This document shows positions 25,054 to 33,097 of a DNA stretch of 64,000 bases, piece by piece. The notes under the pieces were generated by a model. That model was not told where the DNA came from, searched no databases, and worked only from the letters and a program-made list of their open reading frames with translations. The position numbers and the translations under genes are program-made. Origin of the DNA: Agromyces mediolanus (GTDB lineage: Bacteria; Actinomycetota; Actinomycetes; Actinomycetales; Microbacteriaceae); assembly GCF_014648575.1 (NCBI RefSeq), contig NZ_BMRJ01000001.1, positions 1,333,532 to 1,397,531 on the forward strand. Direction: 5' to 3'. The first letter of the stretch is position 1. Each line of letters starts with the position of its first letter.

Positions 25054-26208
25054 ATGCGGTGGAGCGGGCAGGAACTCGAGGTCGAGCAGGGCTCGACGCT
25101 GCCGGGGCTCGCCAAGCTGAGCAGCCTCGTGCGATCGGTGCAGACGCCCGAGTTCGCGGGGGTGACCTTCCACGAGGTGCTCGCGAAGTCCGCATTGAAC
25201 AAGGTGCCCGGGTCGTCGTCGATGCCGTTCGGGTGGACGATCAATCCGTACCGCGGCTGTTCGCACGCCTGCGTGTACTGCTTCGCGAGGCCCACGCACA
25301 CCTACCTCGACCTCGACGCCGGCGACGACTTCGACCGGCAGATCGTCGTCAAGGTGAACGTCGCCGAGGTGCTGCGCAAAGAGCTGGCGCGGCCCTCCTG
25401 GCGGCACGAGCCGGTCGCCCTCGGCACGAACACCGATCCCTACCAGCGCGCCGAGGGGCGCTACGAGCTCATGCCGGGCATCATCGAGGCGCTCGCCGAC
25501 AGCGGCACCCCCATCAGCGTGCTGACGAAGGGCACGCTGCTCCGCCGCGACCTGCCGCTGCTCGCCCGCGCCGCCGAACGGGTCCCCGTCGACCTCGCGA
25601 TGTCGATCGCCGTGTACGACCATGAGCTGCAGCAGGCCGTCGAACCCGGCACGCCCAGCACGAAGGCCAGGCTGGCCACGGTCACGGCGATCCGCGAGGC
25701 GGGCTTCGACTGCACCGTGTTCCTCATGCCGATCCTGCCCGACCTCACCGACACCCGGGCCCACCTCGACGAGGCGCTGCGCCAGATCAAGGCGGCCGGG
25801 GCCACCTCGGTGCTGCACGGGGCGCTGCACCTCCGGCCCGGGGTCAAGCCGTGGTTCATGCAGTGGCTCGAGGTGCACCATCCCCAGCTCGTGCCGAAGT
25901 ACCGCTCGATGTACTACGGCACGAACAGCTACGCGCCGAAGGCGTACCGGCAGTGGCTCGGGGCGCGCATCAGGCCGATGATCCGCGCGCACGGCCTGCG
26001 CTACGGCAGCGAAGACCCGGTCACCGGGGGTGTCCGGTCCTCCGCGCTCTCCCCGGCAGGAGGGGCGCGGGCGGCGGGCGCCGGCACGTGGCCGACGGGA
26101 TTCGGCAGACCCGCGGGATCGCGGCTCGCCGGAGCGAGACTCGTCGGCACCCGTTCGGCGGGAGGCCCGGCAGACCTCGCTGGCCCCGGCGGCGACACGC
26201 TGTTCTGA
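25054..26208 (+). CDS. Rv2578c-family radical SAM protein
   Basis: Radical SAM protein of 384 residues. The cluster motif CSHACVYC supplies the three cysteines (CxxxCxxC) and is followed by FARPTHTYLDL. The blocks ALNKVPGSSSMPF, ALGTNTDPYQRAEGRY and LTKGTLLRRDLPLL, and the C-terminal TLF, match the mycobacterial Rv2578c group (SplB-like). ATG 25054 gives the family's MRW start; an ATG six bases earlier (25048) is equally close to a possible TATGTT -10 box. Residues about 320-380 are low-complexity Gly/Ala/Arg-rich, unlike the conserved core. The substrate of this family is not known to me. Confidence 0.85.
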   Translation: MRWSGQELEVEQGSTLPGLAKLSSLVRSVQTPEFAGVTFHEVLAKSALNKVPGSSSMPFGWTINPYRGCSHACVYCFARPTHTYLDLDAGDDFDRQIVVKVNVAEVLRKELARPSWRHEPVALGTNTDPYQRAEGRYELMPGIIEALADSGTPISVLTKGTLLRRDLPLLARAAERVPVDLAMSIAVYDHELQQAVEPGTPSTKARLATVTAIREAGFDCTVFLMPILPDLTDTRAHLDEALRQIKAAGATSVLHGALHLRPGVKPWFMQWLEVHHPQLVPKYRSMYYGTNSYAPKAYRQWLGARIRPMIRAHGLRYGSEDPVTGGVRSSALSPAGGARAAGAGTWPTGFGRPAGSRLAGARLVGTRSAGGPADLAGPGGDTLF

Positions 26209-26217
26209 GCCGCCGAT

Positions 26218-26250
26218 CCGCAGCGCTGCGCCGGCGCGCTGCGGTACTCT
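26218..26250 (+). promoter_or_regulatory. terminator followed by promoter
   Basis: CCGCAGCG (26218-26225) and CGCTGCGG (26237-26244) form a hairpin that can end the radical SAM transcript. TACTCT follows immediately (26245-26250) as a -10 box for the kinase-like pair, leaving a leader of about 50 nt. Confidence 0.45.
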
Positions 26251-26305
26251 CGCTGCAGCCCGTCGGTTTTCCCTGCGCTCGACGGTGCGTTCGGGAGGTG
26301 CGGCG

Positions 26306-27685
26306 ATGACCCATGGGCTGCCGGCACCGTTGACGCGCGCGGCCGAGCATCGGGCGCTCACCAACGCGGGCCACGCCGCCGCCTTCGTCTGCCTGTCCGT
26401 CGGCATCGCCATCGGCATCCTCGCCGGCCTGTACCTGGACTCGGTGAACGGGTGGATCGGCGCCGGCCTCGTCGCGGCGCAGGCGGCCGCCCTCGCCGTG
26501 CACGCGGTGCGGCCGAACCTCGTCACCGGGCTCGTCGCGCTCGCGGCCGGTGCCGCCGTGGTGTTCCTGCTCGTCCCGATGCTGAGCGGCGCCGGCACGT
26601 TCGCCACGACGAACAACAGCATCTCCGCATTGCCGCGGGTCGCCCTCGTCCTCATCGGCGGAGCCGGTGGCGGCACCTGGTCGGCGATCGGCTGGGCCGG
26701 TGCGGGCTGGCTCCTCGGCGAGCTGGCCACGGTCGTCGCCGCGGCGATGGCCGGCACGATCTGGGTGCCGAACCTCGCCGCCGCGTTCGCGCTCGCGATC
26801 GTCGTGCTCGTGCGCGGATTCGACGGTCTGAACCGACGGTACAACGGTCGGGCGCGGCCGGAGCCGACGTCGGGCGGAGAGCCCCCGGCCGCCGTGATGC
26901 GACGGGAGTTCGCGCTGCGCGCCTCCGTCCGCCTGAACGAGCTCGCCCTGGAGCACCTCACCAAGGTCGCCGCCGCCGGGTCGGGGCCCATCGACGACCG
27001 GCTGCGCCAGGAGATCGACCGCGAGCTGAGCCTCGCGATCGGCCCGGACTGGGCGGCCTCGATCGCCGAACGGGGCGGTGCACGGGCGGCCAAGTCCACT
27101 GGGGCCGCCGGGGCCGCCGGTGTCCTCGCCCCCGAACGCACGGCCGGGCAGACGGGCGGTTCGGTGCTCGACGACGCCCCGGCCGACGGGCAGCCGGCGC
27201 CGCAGCCGCCGAACCGAGCCGGCTCCGAGGTCGAGCGCCGGGGCGGCGAGCGGTCCGCGACCCCGGCCGATGAGGAGCGAGCGGAGCTCGGGCCGTTCGC
27301 GCAGGTGCTGCCGACGGCGCACGAGGCCGCGAGCAACGGCGGCCTGACCGTTCGGGTGAGCGGCGAGCTGGCGCAGCTCGCCCTGCTCGCACCCGCGCGA
27401 TTGGACGCCCTCGACGCCGCGGTCGCGCAGTGCCTCGTCAACATCGTCCGCCACGCCGGCGTCTCCTCGGCCGAGGTCATGATCGGCGGCGGCAGCGACG
27501 AGCTCACCGTGGCCGTCATCGACGCGGGGGTCGGCTTCGACGAGTCGCGCGTGCCCGCCGATCGCATCGGGCTGCGCATCTCGATCCGCGCCCGGGTCGA
27601 GCACGAGGGCGGAACCGTGCGGCTCTGGTCGAAACCCGGCGTCGGAACGACGATCGTGCTCACCATGCCGAGGAGCGCGCGATGA
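26306..27685 (+). CDS. membrane histidine-kinase-like ATP-binding protein
   Basis: A 459-residue protein. Residues about 20-175 hold five to six hydrophobic segments. A soluble region follows with a helical dimerisation-like segment (SVRLNELALEHLTKVA), a Pro/Ala/Gly-rich stretch (about 260-325) and a C-terminal HATPase domain with N box QCLVNIVRHAG, G1 box DAGVGFD and closing KPGVGTTIVL. No clear H box is visible, so autophosphorylation is uncertain. GGGAGGTG precedes ATG 26306. The stop overlaps the next gene (ATGA), a second membrane protein of similar layout. No response regulator lies nearby. It may act as a NarX/DesK-type kinase or as a noncanonical ATPase sensor. Confidence 0.65.
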   Translation: MTHGLPAPLTRAAEHRALTNAGHAAAFVCLSVGIAIGILAGLYLDSVNGWIGAGLVAAQAAALAVHAVRPNLVTGLVALAAGAAVVFLLVPMLSGAGTFATTNNSISALPRVALVLIGGAGGGTWSAIGWAGAGWLLGELATVVAAAMAGTIWVPNLAAAFALAIVVLVRGFDGLNRRYNGRARPEPTSGGEPPAAVMRREFALRASVRLNELALEHLTKVAAAGSGPIDDRLRQEIDRELSLAIGPDWAASIAERGGARAAKSTGAAGAAGVLAPERTAGQTGGSVLDDAPADGQPAPQPPNRAGSEVERRGGERSATPADEERAELGPFAQVLPTAHEAASNGGLTVRVSGELAQLALLAPARLDALDAAVAQCLVNIVRHAGVSSAEVMIGGGSDELTVAVIDAGVGFDESRVPADRIGLRISIRARVEHEGGTVRLWSKPGVGTTIVLTMPRSAR

Positions 27686-28845
27686 GCGGGCGGCTCAGCC
27701 TCACGCACCAGGAGGCCGATCCGATCGGCGGTGGCACCGCGGCCCCGCTCGTCGCGGTCGGCGCGGGCACGGCGGTCGTGATCTCGATCGCGTCGACGTT
27801 CGCCCACCGGGAGGAGATCGTCTCGCCCTTCGCGGCGGCGCTCGGCATCCTGCTGCTCATCGCCGCGGCGGTGGCGCTGGTGACCGGTATCCTGCCCTCG
27901 CGGGGCGGCTTCGCCAGCGAACGGGTGTGGCTCGTCGTGACGATCGCCACGGCGGCCGCGGTGGCCGAGTACGTGAGCACCATGGGCAACGACGCCGTGC
28001 TCTACGACGACTACGGGCCGATCACCATCGGCGTCCTGCTGCTCTGCATGGCCCCGTACGCGAGCTGGGCGGCACTGCTCATCGCCGCGGGTCTCTCCTC
28101 GGGCGTCCTCGCGATCCTCGTGGCGGGCAACGCCGCGGCCGCCGGCACGTCCCAGCCCGTCGCGTCCCTGGTTCTCGTGGGCTCGGTCGCGATCGTCGCC
28201 CTCGCGGCGGCGGGGGCCTCCTATTCGTACTCGATCGTCGGATCGATCCTCCGCTGGCAGCGGGAGGTGAACCGCGAGGCGCTCGAGCAGGAGGTCGCCG
28301 ACGACGCGGGAGCGAGCGGATCGCACCAGGGCGTCGGCGGCTCGCCACGCGTGGCCCTCGTGGCGCGAGAGGTGCTGCCCTTCCTCGCCTCGGTGGTCGC
28401 CGCCGAGCGGCTCTCGGTCGCCGACGTCGATCGAGCCCGCGAGCTCGCCGAGGGCGTCCAAGCGGCGATGAAGGCGGGCATCGAGGCGACCTGGCTCGAC
28501 GATCTCGCCGATGCGCTCCGTTCCGGCGGCGCCGGCTCGGGCGTCGAGATGCTGATCGACGATCCCAGCGGCGCGGCGGCCCGACTCTCGAGCGATCAGC
28601 GCACGGCGCTCACCGCGATCGTCTCCTGGCTCGGCGGGAGCACCCGTTCCTCGGAGGTGCGGGTGGCGGTCGTCGAGGGCGCCGGCGACGGGCGCATCGA
28701 GGTCACCGCCGTCCCGGCGCAGGGACCGCCGCGGCACCGCGACCTCGAGCGCATCGTGGCGATCGCGCGGGCGGTCGGCTTCCGCACCGAATCGATGATC
28801 TCGCGGGAGCGTACGATCGTCGAGTTGAACTATCCCGTCGGCTGA
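27682..28845 (+). CDS. membrane protein, degenerate kinase-like partner
   Basis: A 387-residue protein with about five or six hydrophobic segments in residues 20-190 and a cytoplasmic C-terminal half. That half resembles a histidine kinase in outline (helical region, then a mixed alpha/beta domain ending in RERTIVELNYPVG), but I see no H box, N box or glycine-rich ATP lid. The layout parallels the upstream protein, with which it overlaps (ATGA). I infer that the two form a membrane complex in which this subunit is the noncatalytic partner. The function is unknown. Confidence 0.6.
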   Translation: MSGRLSLTHQEADPIGGGTAAPLVAVGAGTAVVISIASTFAHREEIVSPFAAALGILLLIAAAVALVTGILPSRGGFASERVWLVVTIATAAAVAEYVSTMGNDAVLYDDYGPITIGVLLLCMAPYASWAALLIAAGLSSGVLAILVAGNAAAAGTSQPVASLVLVGSVAIVALAAAGASYSYSIVGSILRWQREVNREALEQEVADDAGASGSHQGVGGSPRVALVAREVLPFLASVVAAERLSVADVDRARELAEGVQAAMKAGIEATWLDDLADALRSGGAGSGVEMLIDDPSGAAARLSSDQRTALTAIVSWLGGSTRSSEVRVAVVEGAGDGRIEVTAVPAQGPPRHRDLERIVAIARAVGFRTESMISRERTIVELNYPVG

Positions 28846-28902
28846 GCGCCGATCCCCGAGTCGCCGGCGTCGCCGGCCCGTTCCCCTCCTGGAGGCAGCC
28901 CC

Positions 28903-29550
28903 GTGGCCAAGCTCTACTTCCGCTACGGCGCCATGAACTCGGGCAAGTCGACCGCCCTGCTGCAGGCGGCCTTCAACTACGAGGAGCGCGGCCATCGAGT
29001 GGTGCTCGCGAAGCCGGCGGTGGACACGAAGGGCGATCGCGAGATCATCTCCCGGCTCGGCGTGACCCGCGAGGTCGACTTCACGATCTCTCCCGACGCG
29101 GCGGTGCGCGAGGTCTTCGAGCAGCACCGCGTCCGCAGCGGCAAGGTGGATCGGGCGGGCCGCGACGTCAGCTGCCTGCTCATCGACGAGGCGCAGTTCC
29201 TCACCTCGGAGCAGGTCGACGACCTGCTCCGCATCGCGCTCCTCGACGGCATCCCGGTCCTCGCGTACGGCATCCGCACCGACTTCCAGACCGTCGCGTT
29301 CCCCGGCAGCCGACGTCTGCTGGAGGTGTCGCACAGCCTCGAGGAGCTGAAGACGATCTGCCGCTGCGGCCGGAAGGCGATCTTCAACGGCCGCCGGATC
29401 GGGGGGCGCTACGTCTTCGACGGCGACCAGGTCGCGATCGACACCTCGGCCGGCCCCGTCGACGGCGCCGAGGTCGAGGTCGAGTACGAGTCCCTGTGCG
29501 GGGTCTGCTACCTGCAGGAGTCCGGCGGCGTGCTGAACGGTCGCCACTGA
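28903..29550 (+). CDS. tdk: thymidine kinase
   Basis: Type II thymidine kinase of 215 residues. The P-loop is GAMNSGKST near residue 11, the Walker B-like segment with catalytic glutamate is LLIDEAQF, and zinc-ribbon cysteines are seen in CRCGRKA and CGVC. It phosphorylates thymidine to dTMP for pyrimidine salvage; dTMP kinase (tmk) is encoded at 45441. The start is GTG 28903 with TGGAGG 8-13 bases upstream. It lies 57 bp after the kinase-like pair and may share their transcript. Confidence 0.93.
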   Translation: MAKLYFRYGAMNSGKSTALLQAAFNYEERGHRVVLAKPAVDTKGDREIISRLGVTREVDFTISPDAAVREVFEQHRVRSGKVDRAGRDVSCLLIDEAQFLTSEQVDDLLRIALLDGIPVLAYGIRTDFQTVAFPGSRRLLEVSHSLEELKTICRCGRKAIFNGRRIGGRYVFDGDQVAIDTSAGPVDGAEVEVEYESLCGVCYLQESGGVLNGRH

Positions 29551-29633
29551 CCCGCTGGCCCGGCGGCACGGCGGGCCGTGACGTGGGCGCCGATCCGAGG
29601 CAGGATGGAAGCACGCCGAGATCGGAGGCCGCA

Positions 29634-30485
29634 ATGAACGACATCATCGTTGGCGTCAGCGCCGCAGGAGCCGCCACGGACGCCGCGGTCACCTGGGCGG
29701 CGAATCGCGCGAGGGCCGCCGGAGCCTCGCTCCGGCTCGTGCACGTCGTCGACGAGGCGATCCCCGCCACCGGTGACGCGGAGCTGCTGCTGGCCGCGCA
29801 GACGGCCGCGCAGGGATGCCTCGACAGCGCGGCTGCGACGGTGGAGCGCGTGACGCCGGGGCTCGCCGCCACGCAGCTGCTCGAACAGGGCTCGCCCGTC
29901 GAGGTCTTCTCCAAGCTCTCGAAGGGGGCGGCGCTGCTCGTCGTCGGCAGCGACTGGCACGGCGGCAAGCGCGCCAGCCGGCGCGGCGTGCACAGCCTGC
30001 GCATCGCCGCCGGCAGCCACAGCCCGGTCGCCGTCATCCCCGACATCGACGTCTCCGCCCGGCGCGGTGTCGTGGTCGGCGTCGACGGCTCCGAGGCATC
30101 CGCTCGCGCTCTCGCCTTCGCGGCCGACGAGGCGATGCGCGCCGGCGAGCCGCTCACGGCGGTCCACTCGTGGGACGTCGCCGTCATGGTGGGCGGCGAG
30201 TACGGCTACGGGGTCGCGATGATCGCGAGCGACGATCTGCAGGCCTCGGCGGCGGAGCTGCTCGACGAGGCGCTCGCCCCGACCGAGGCGGCCCATCCCG
30301 AACTCGAGATCCGCCGGGAAGTCATCGCCGGCGATCCGGTGCAGGCGCTCGCCGACGCGGCCGACGAGGCCCGGCTCCTCGTCGTCGGCAGCCACGGCCG
30401 CGGCGCGCTCGCCCGCTTCCTGCTCGGCTCGGTGAGCCACGGGGTGCTCGCGCACCTCGAGGCCCCGACGGTGGTCGTCCGCTGA
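29634..30485 (+). CDS. universal stress protein, tandem Usp domains
   Basis: Protein of 283 residues with two UspA domains (about 1-140 and 145-283). The ATP-binding motif G-2x-G-9x-G(S/T) is recognisable in the second domain (VVGSHGRGALARFLLGSVS) and in altered form in the first (VVGSDWHGGKRASRR). CGGAGG precedes the ATG. Such proteins are cytoplasmic stress and dormancy factors in actinobacteria. A small GGCCCG/CGGGCC hairpin lies in the gap after tdk, so it is probably transcribed separately. Confidence 0.9.
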   Translation: MNDIIVGVSAAGAATDAAVTWAANRARAAGASLRLVHVVDEAIPATGDAELLLAAQTAAQGCLDSAAATVERVTPGLAATQLLEQGSPVEVFSKLSKGAALLVVGSDWHGGKRASRRGVHSLRIAAGSHSPVAVIPDIDVSARRGVVVGVDGSEASARALAFAADEAMRAGEPLTAVHSWDVAVMVGGEYGYGVAMIASDDLQASAAELLDEALAPTEAAHPELEIRREVIAGDPVQALADAADEARLLVVGSHGRGALARFLLGSVSHGVLAHLEAPTVVVR

Positions 30486-30567
30486 GCACGGTTCGCCATC
30501 CCGTGTTCACCGCAGGTGACGCAGGGCCGGGCGGAGCGACTGCGAGAATGGTCGCGGGAGGACCCAG

Positions 30568-31890
30568 ATGAACGTCTCCGTGATCGGCTGCGGCTACCTC
30601 GGCGCCGTGCACGCCGCCGCGATGGCCGAGCTCGGCCACACCGTCGTCGGCATCGACATCGACGAGCGCAAGATCGCCGAGCTCTCGGCCGGGCGCCCGC
30701 CGTTCTTCGAGCCCCGCCTCGGCGAGCTGCTGAGCTCGGCGATCGCGAGCGGCCGCCTGCGCTTCAGCACCGATCCTGCGGAGGCCGCAGGCGCGGAGGT
30801 GCACTTCCTCGCGGTCGGCACGCCCCAGCAGGCGCGCTCCGACGCCGCCGACCTCCGCTACGTGGACGCCGCGTTCGACGCACTGCTGCCGCACCTCGCG
30901 CCCGGCGCGATCGTCGTCGGCAAGAGCACGGTGCCGGTCGGCACCGCGGCGGGCCTCGCCGAACGCCTCGCCCGGCGGGCGCCGCACGCGAGCCTCGCCT
31001 GGAACCCGGAGTTCCTCCGCGAGGGCTTCGCGGTGCAGGACACGCTCGAACCCGATCGCCTCGTCTACGGCGTCGCCGGCGGCGAGCACGACGAGCGCGG
31101 CCGGGCGCAGGCGGCGGTGCTCGATCGGGTCTATCGCGCCGCAGTGGAGGCCGGAACTCCGCGCATCGTGACCGACTACGCCACCGCGGAGCTCGTGAAG
31201 GTCTCGGCGAACGCCTTCCTCGCCACCAAGATCAGCTTCATCAACGCGATGAGCGAGATCGCCGACGTCACCGGGGCCGACGTCACGGCCCTCGCCGACG
31301 CCATCGGGCACGATGCGCGCATCGGCCGCCGCTTCCTGAACGCCGGGGTCGGATTCGGCGGGGGATGCCTGCCGAAGGACATCCGCGGTTTCGTGGCGCG
31401 CGCCGAGGAGCTCGGCCGGGGCGAGGCGCTCGCGTTCCTCCGCGAAGTCGATGCGGTGAACCTGCGGCAGCGGCAGCGCGTCGTCGATCTCGCGGTCGAG
31501 GCGCTCGGCGGGCAGGTGCACGAGCGCCGCATCGCGATCCTCGGCGTGACCTTCAAGCCGGACTCCGACGATGTGCGGGACTCGCCGGCGCTCGACGTCG
31601 CGGTCGCGCTCAAGGGGCTCGGCGCCGAGGTCGTGGCGACCGACCCAGAGGGCATCGCGAACGCCCGGATGCGGCATCCGCAGCTCGACTACACGAGTTC
31701 GACCGCCGAGGCGCTGCGCGGCGCGGATCTCGTGGTGCTCGTCACCGAGTGGCGCGAGTTCCGCGCCCTCGACCCGGTGACGGCCGGCGAGCTCGTCGCC
31801 GGGCGGTCGATCATCGACGGTCGCAACGTGCTCGACGCGGCGCGCTGGCGCGAGGCGGGCTGGACGTACCGGGGGATCGGACGCCCCTAG
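30568..31890 (+). CDS. ugd: UDP-glucose 6-dehydrogenase
   Basis: UDP-glucose/GDP-mannose dehydrogenase family protein of 440 residues. The NAD-binding start is VIGCGYLGAVHA, catalytic C267 lies in GFGGGCLPKD, and the C-terminal domain has TFKPDSDDVRDSPALDVA. It makes UDP-glucuronic acid, a precursor of acidic polysaccharides and cell-wall sugars. GGGAGGA precedes the ATG. It stands alone; a bidirectional terminator separates it from the convergent tRNA-Pro. Confidence 0.92.
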   Translation: MNVSVIGCGYLGAVHAAAMAELGHTVVGIDIDERKIAELSAGRPPFFEPRLGELLSSAIASGRLRFSTDPAEAAGAEVHFLAVGTPQQARSDAADLRYVDAAFDALLPHLAPGAIVVGKSTVPVGTAAGLAERLARRAPHASLAWNPEFLREGFAVQDTLEPDRLVYGVAGGEHDERGRAQAAVLDRVYRAAVEAGTPRIVTDYATAELVKVSANAFLATKISFINAMSEIADVTGADVTALADAIGHDARIGRRFLNAGVGFGGGCLPKDIRGFVARAEELGRGEALAFLREVDAVNLRQRQRVVDLAVEALGGQVHERRIAILGVTFKPDSDDVRDSPALDVAVALKGLGAEVVATDPEGIANARMRHPQLDYTSSTAEALRGADLVVLVTEWREFRALDPVTAGELVAGRSIIDGRNVLDAARWREAGWTYRGIGRP

Positions 31891-31911
31891 CGCGGGAGCG
31901 CCGCAGAAACG

Positions 31912-31941
31912 AAGAACCCCCTCCTCGCGGAGGGGGTTCTT
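31912..31941. terminator. bidirectional terminator
   Basis: Perfect 13-bp stem AAGAACCCCCTCC/GGAGGGGGTTCTT with a TCGC loop, between ugd (+) and tRNA-Pro (-). On the minus strand it is followed by a T-rich stretch. Confidence 0.85.
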
Positions 31942-31945
31942 GCCG

Positions 31946-32022
<77 letters not shown>

Positions 32023-32053
32023 GTGGCCCGAGCGTTGCCGCTGAGCCTCAACA

Positions 32054-32059
32054 AGGATA
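32054..32059 (-). promoter_or_regulatory. -10 box of tRNA-Pro
   Basis: Reads TATCCT on the minus strand, about 32 bases before the mature tRNA 5' end. Confidence 0.4.
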
Positions 32060-32122
32060 GCCGATATTTCGGCGCCCGCTGACCACTCCCGTCGGCGCCC
32101 GGGGAGGGAGCCGACGGTGCCG

Positions 32123-33097
32123 CTACGCGACCGGGGTGAGCGTCAGCAGGGTGGCCTCCGGCGGGCAGGCGAAGCGAACCGGCGCGTAGATGGAGGTGCC
32201 GAGGCCGGCCGAGACGTTGAGGTAGGCCGAACGCAATCCGTGGCGCCAAACGCTGAGGCCCTTCACCTGCGCCCGCGGGATGTCGCAGTTCGTGACGAGC
32301 GCGCCGAACCCGGGGACGCAGACCTGTCCGCCGTGCGTGTGCCCGGCGAGGATGAGCTGCGCGCCGTGGTTCACGAAGGAGTTGAGCACCCGCTGGTAGG
32401 GCGCGTGCGACACTCCGATCGTCACCGTCGGCCGGGCCGGGGCGTCGTCGGCGTCGGGCCAGCTCTCGTCGCCGAGCGGGTCGTCGGCCCGCAGCTCATC
32501 GATCGCGGCCGTGATGACGTCGAGCCGGTCGTAGCCCCGATGCGGGTCGTCGACCCCGAAGAACTCGAGCCGGGTTCCGTTGATCTCGAGCGACGCGGCG
32601 GCGTTGTCGAGGTCGGTCCAGCCGAGCTCCGCGAAGTAGGCGTGCAGCGCCCCGATGTCGAGCCGTTCGGCCTGCCGCTTGTGCCGGCTCGGACCGGTGA
32701 AATAGGCGAACGGATTCTTCGCCTGGGGGCCGAAGTAGTCGTTCGACCCGTTCACGAACACCCCGGGGACACCGGCGAACGGCGCGAAGGCCGCGCGGAT
32801 TCCGGCGAGGCCGTCGCGGTGGCCCAGGTTGTCGCCCGTGTCGACGATGAGGTCGGGCTGCAGCCGCGCGAGCTCGCGCACCCAGGCCTGCTTGTCGCGC
32901 TGCCACGGGGCCATGTGCAGATCGCTGAGGTGCAGCACCCGGATGGGGTCCGAGCCGGCCGGGAGCACGGGGACCGACGCCGTGCGCAGCGTGTAGTTCT
33001 TGCGTTCGACGAGCGAGCCGTAGGCGAATGCGGCCGCGCCCGCCGCGCCGACCGCGAGTGCGATCCGCGCGACGGGCGCGAGGCGGGTGGTGCTCAA
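32123..33097 (-). CDS. membrane-anchored metallophosphoesterase
   Basis: Calcineurin-like phosphoesterase of 324 residues. One N-terminal hydrophobic segment (about 10-28) is followed by the metal-binding motifs LHLSDLHM, DTGDN, GSND and GHTHGGQ. The two-metal site appears complete, so it should hydrolyse a phosphoester outside or at the membrane. The start is TTG 33097, which overlaps the stop of the penicillin-binding protein gene (TTGA), so translation is coupled. The order PBP then metallophosphoesterase is the same as ponA2 and Rv3683 in mycobacteria. The physiological substrate is unknown. Confidence 0.88.
   Translation of the reverse strand: MSTTRLAPVARIALAVGAAGAAAFAYGSLVERKNYTLRTASVPVLPAGSDPIRVLHLSDLHMAPWQRDKQAWVRELARLQPDLIVDTGDNLGHRDGLAGIRAAFAPFAGVPGVFVNGSNDYFGPQAKNPFAYFTGPSRHKRQAERLDIGALHAYFAELGWTDLDNAAASLEINGTRLEFFGVDDPHRGYDRLDVITAAIDELRADDPLGDESWPDADDAPARPTVTIGVSHAPYQRVLNSFVNHGAQLILAGHTHGGQVCVPGFGALVTNCDIPRAQVKGLSVWRHGLRSAYLNVSAGLGTSIYAPVRFACPPEATLLTLTPVA

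Noticed and set aside
23266..29634. Very long open frame (over 2,100 codons) on the minus strand
   Set aside because: It lies antisense to six well-supported genes, has Arg/Ala/Gly/Asp-rich low-complexity translation with no domain, and arises because stop codons are rare in high-GC DNA.
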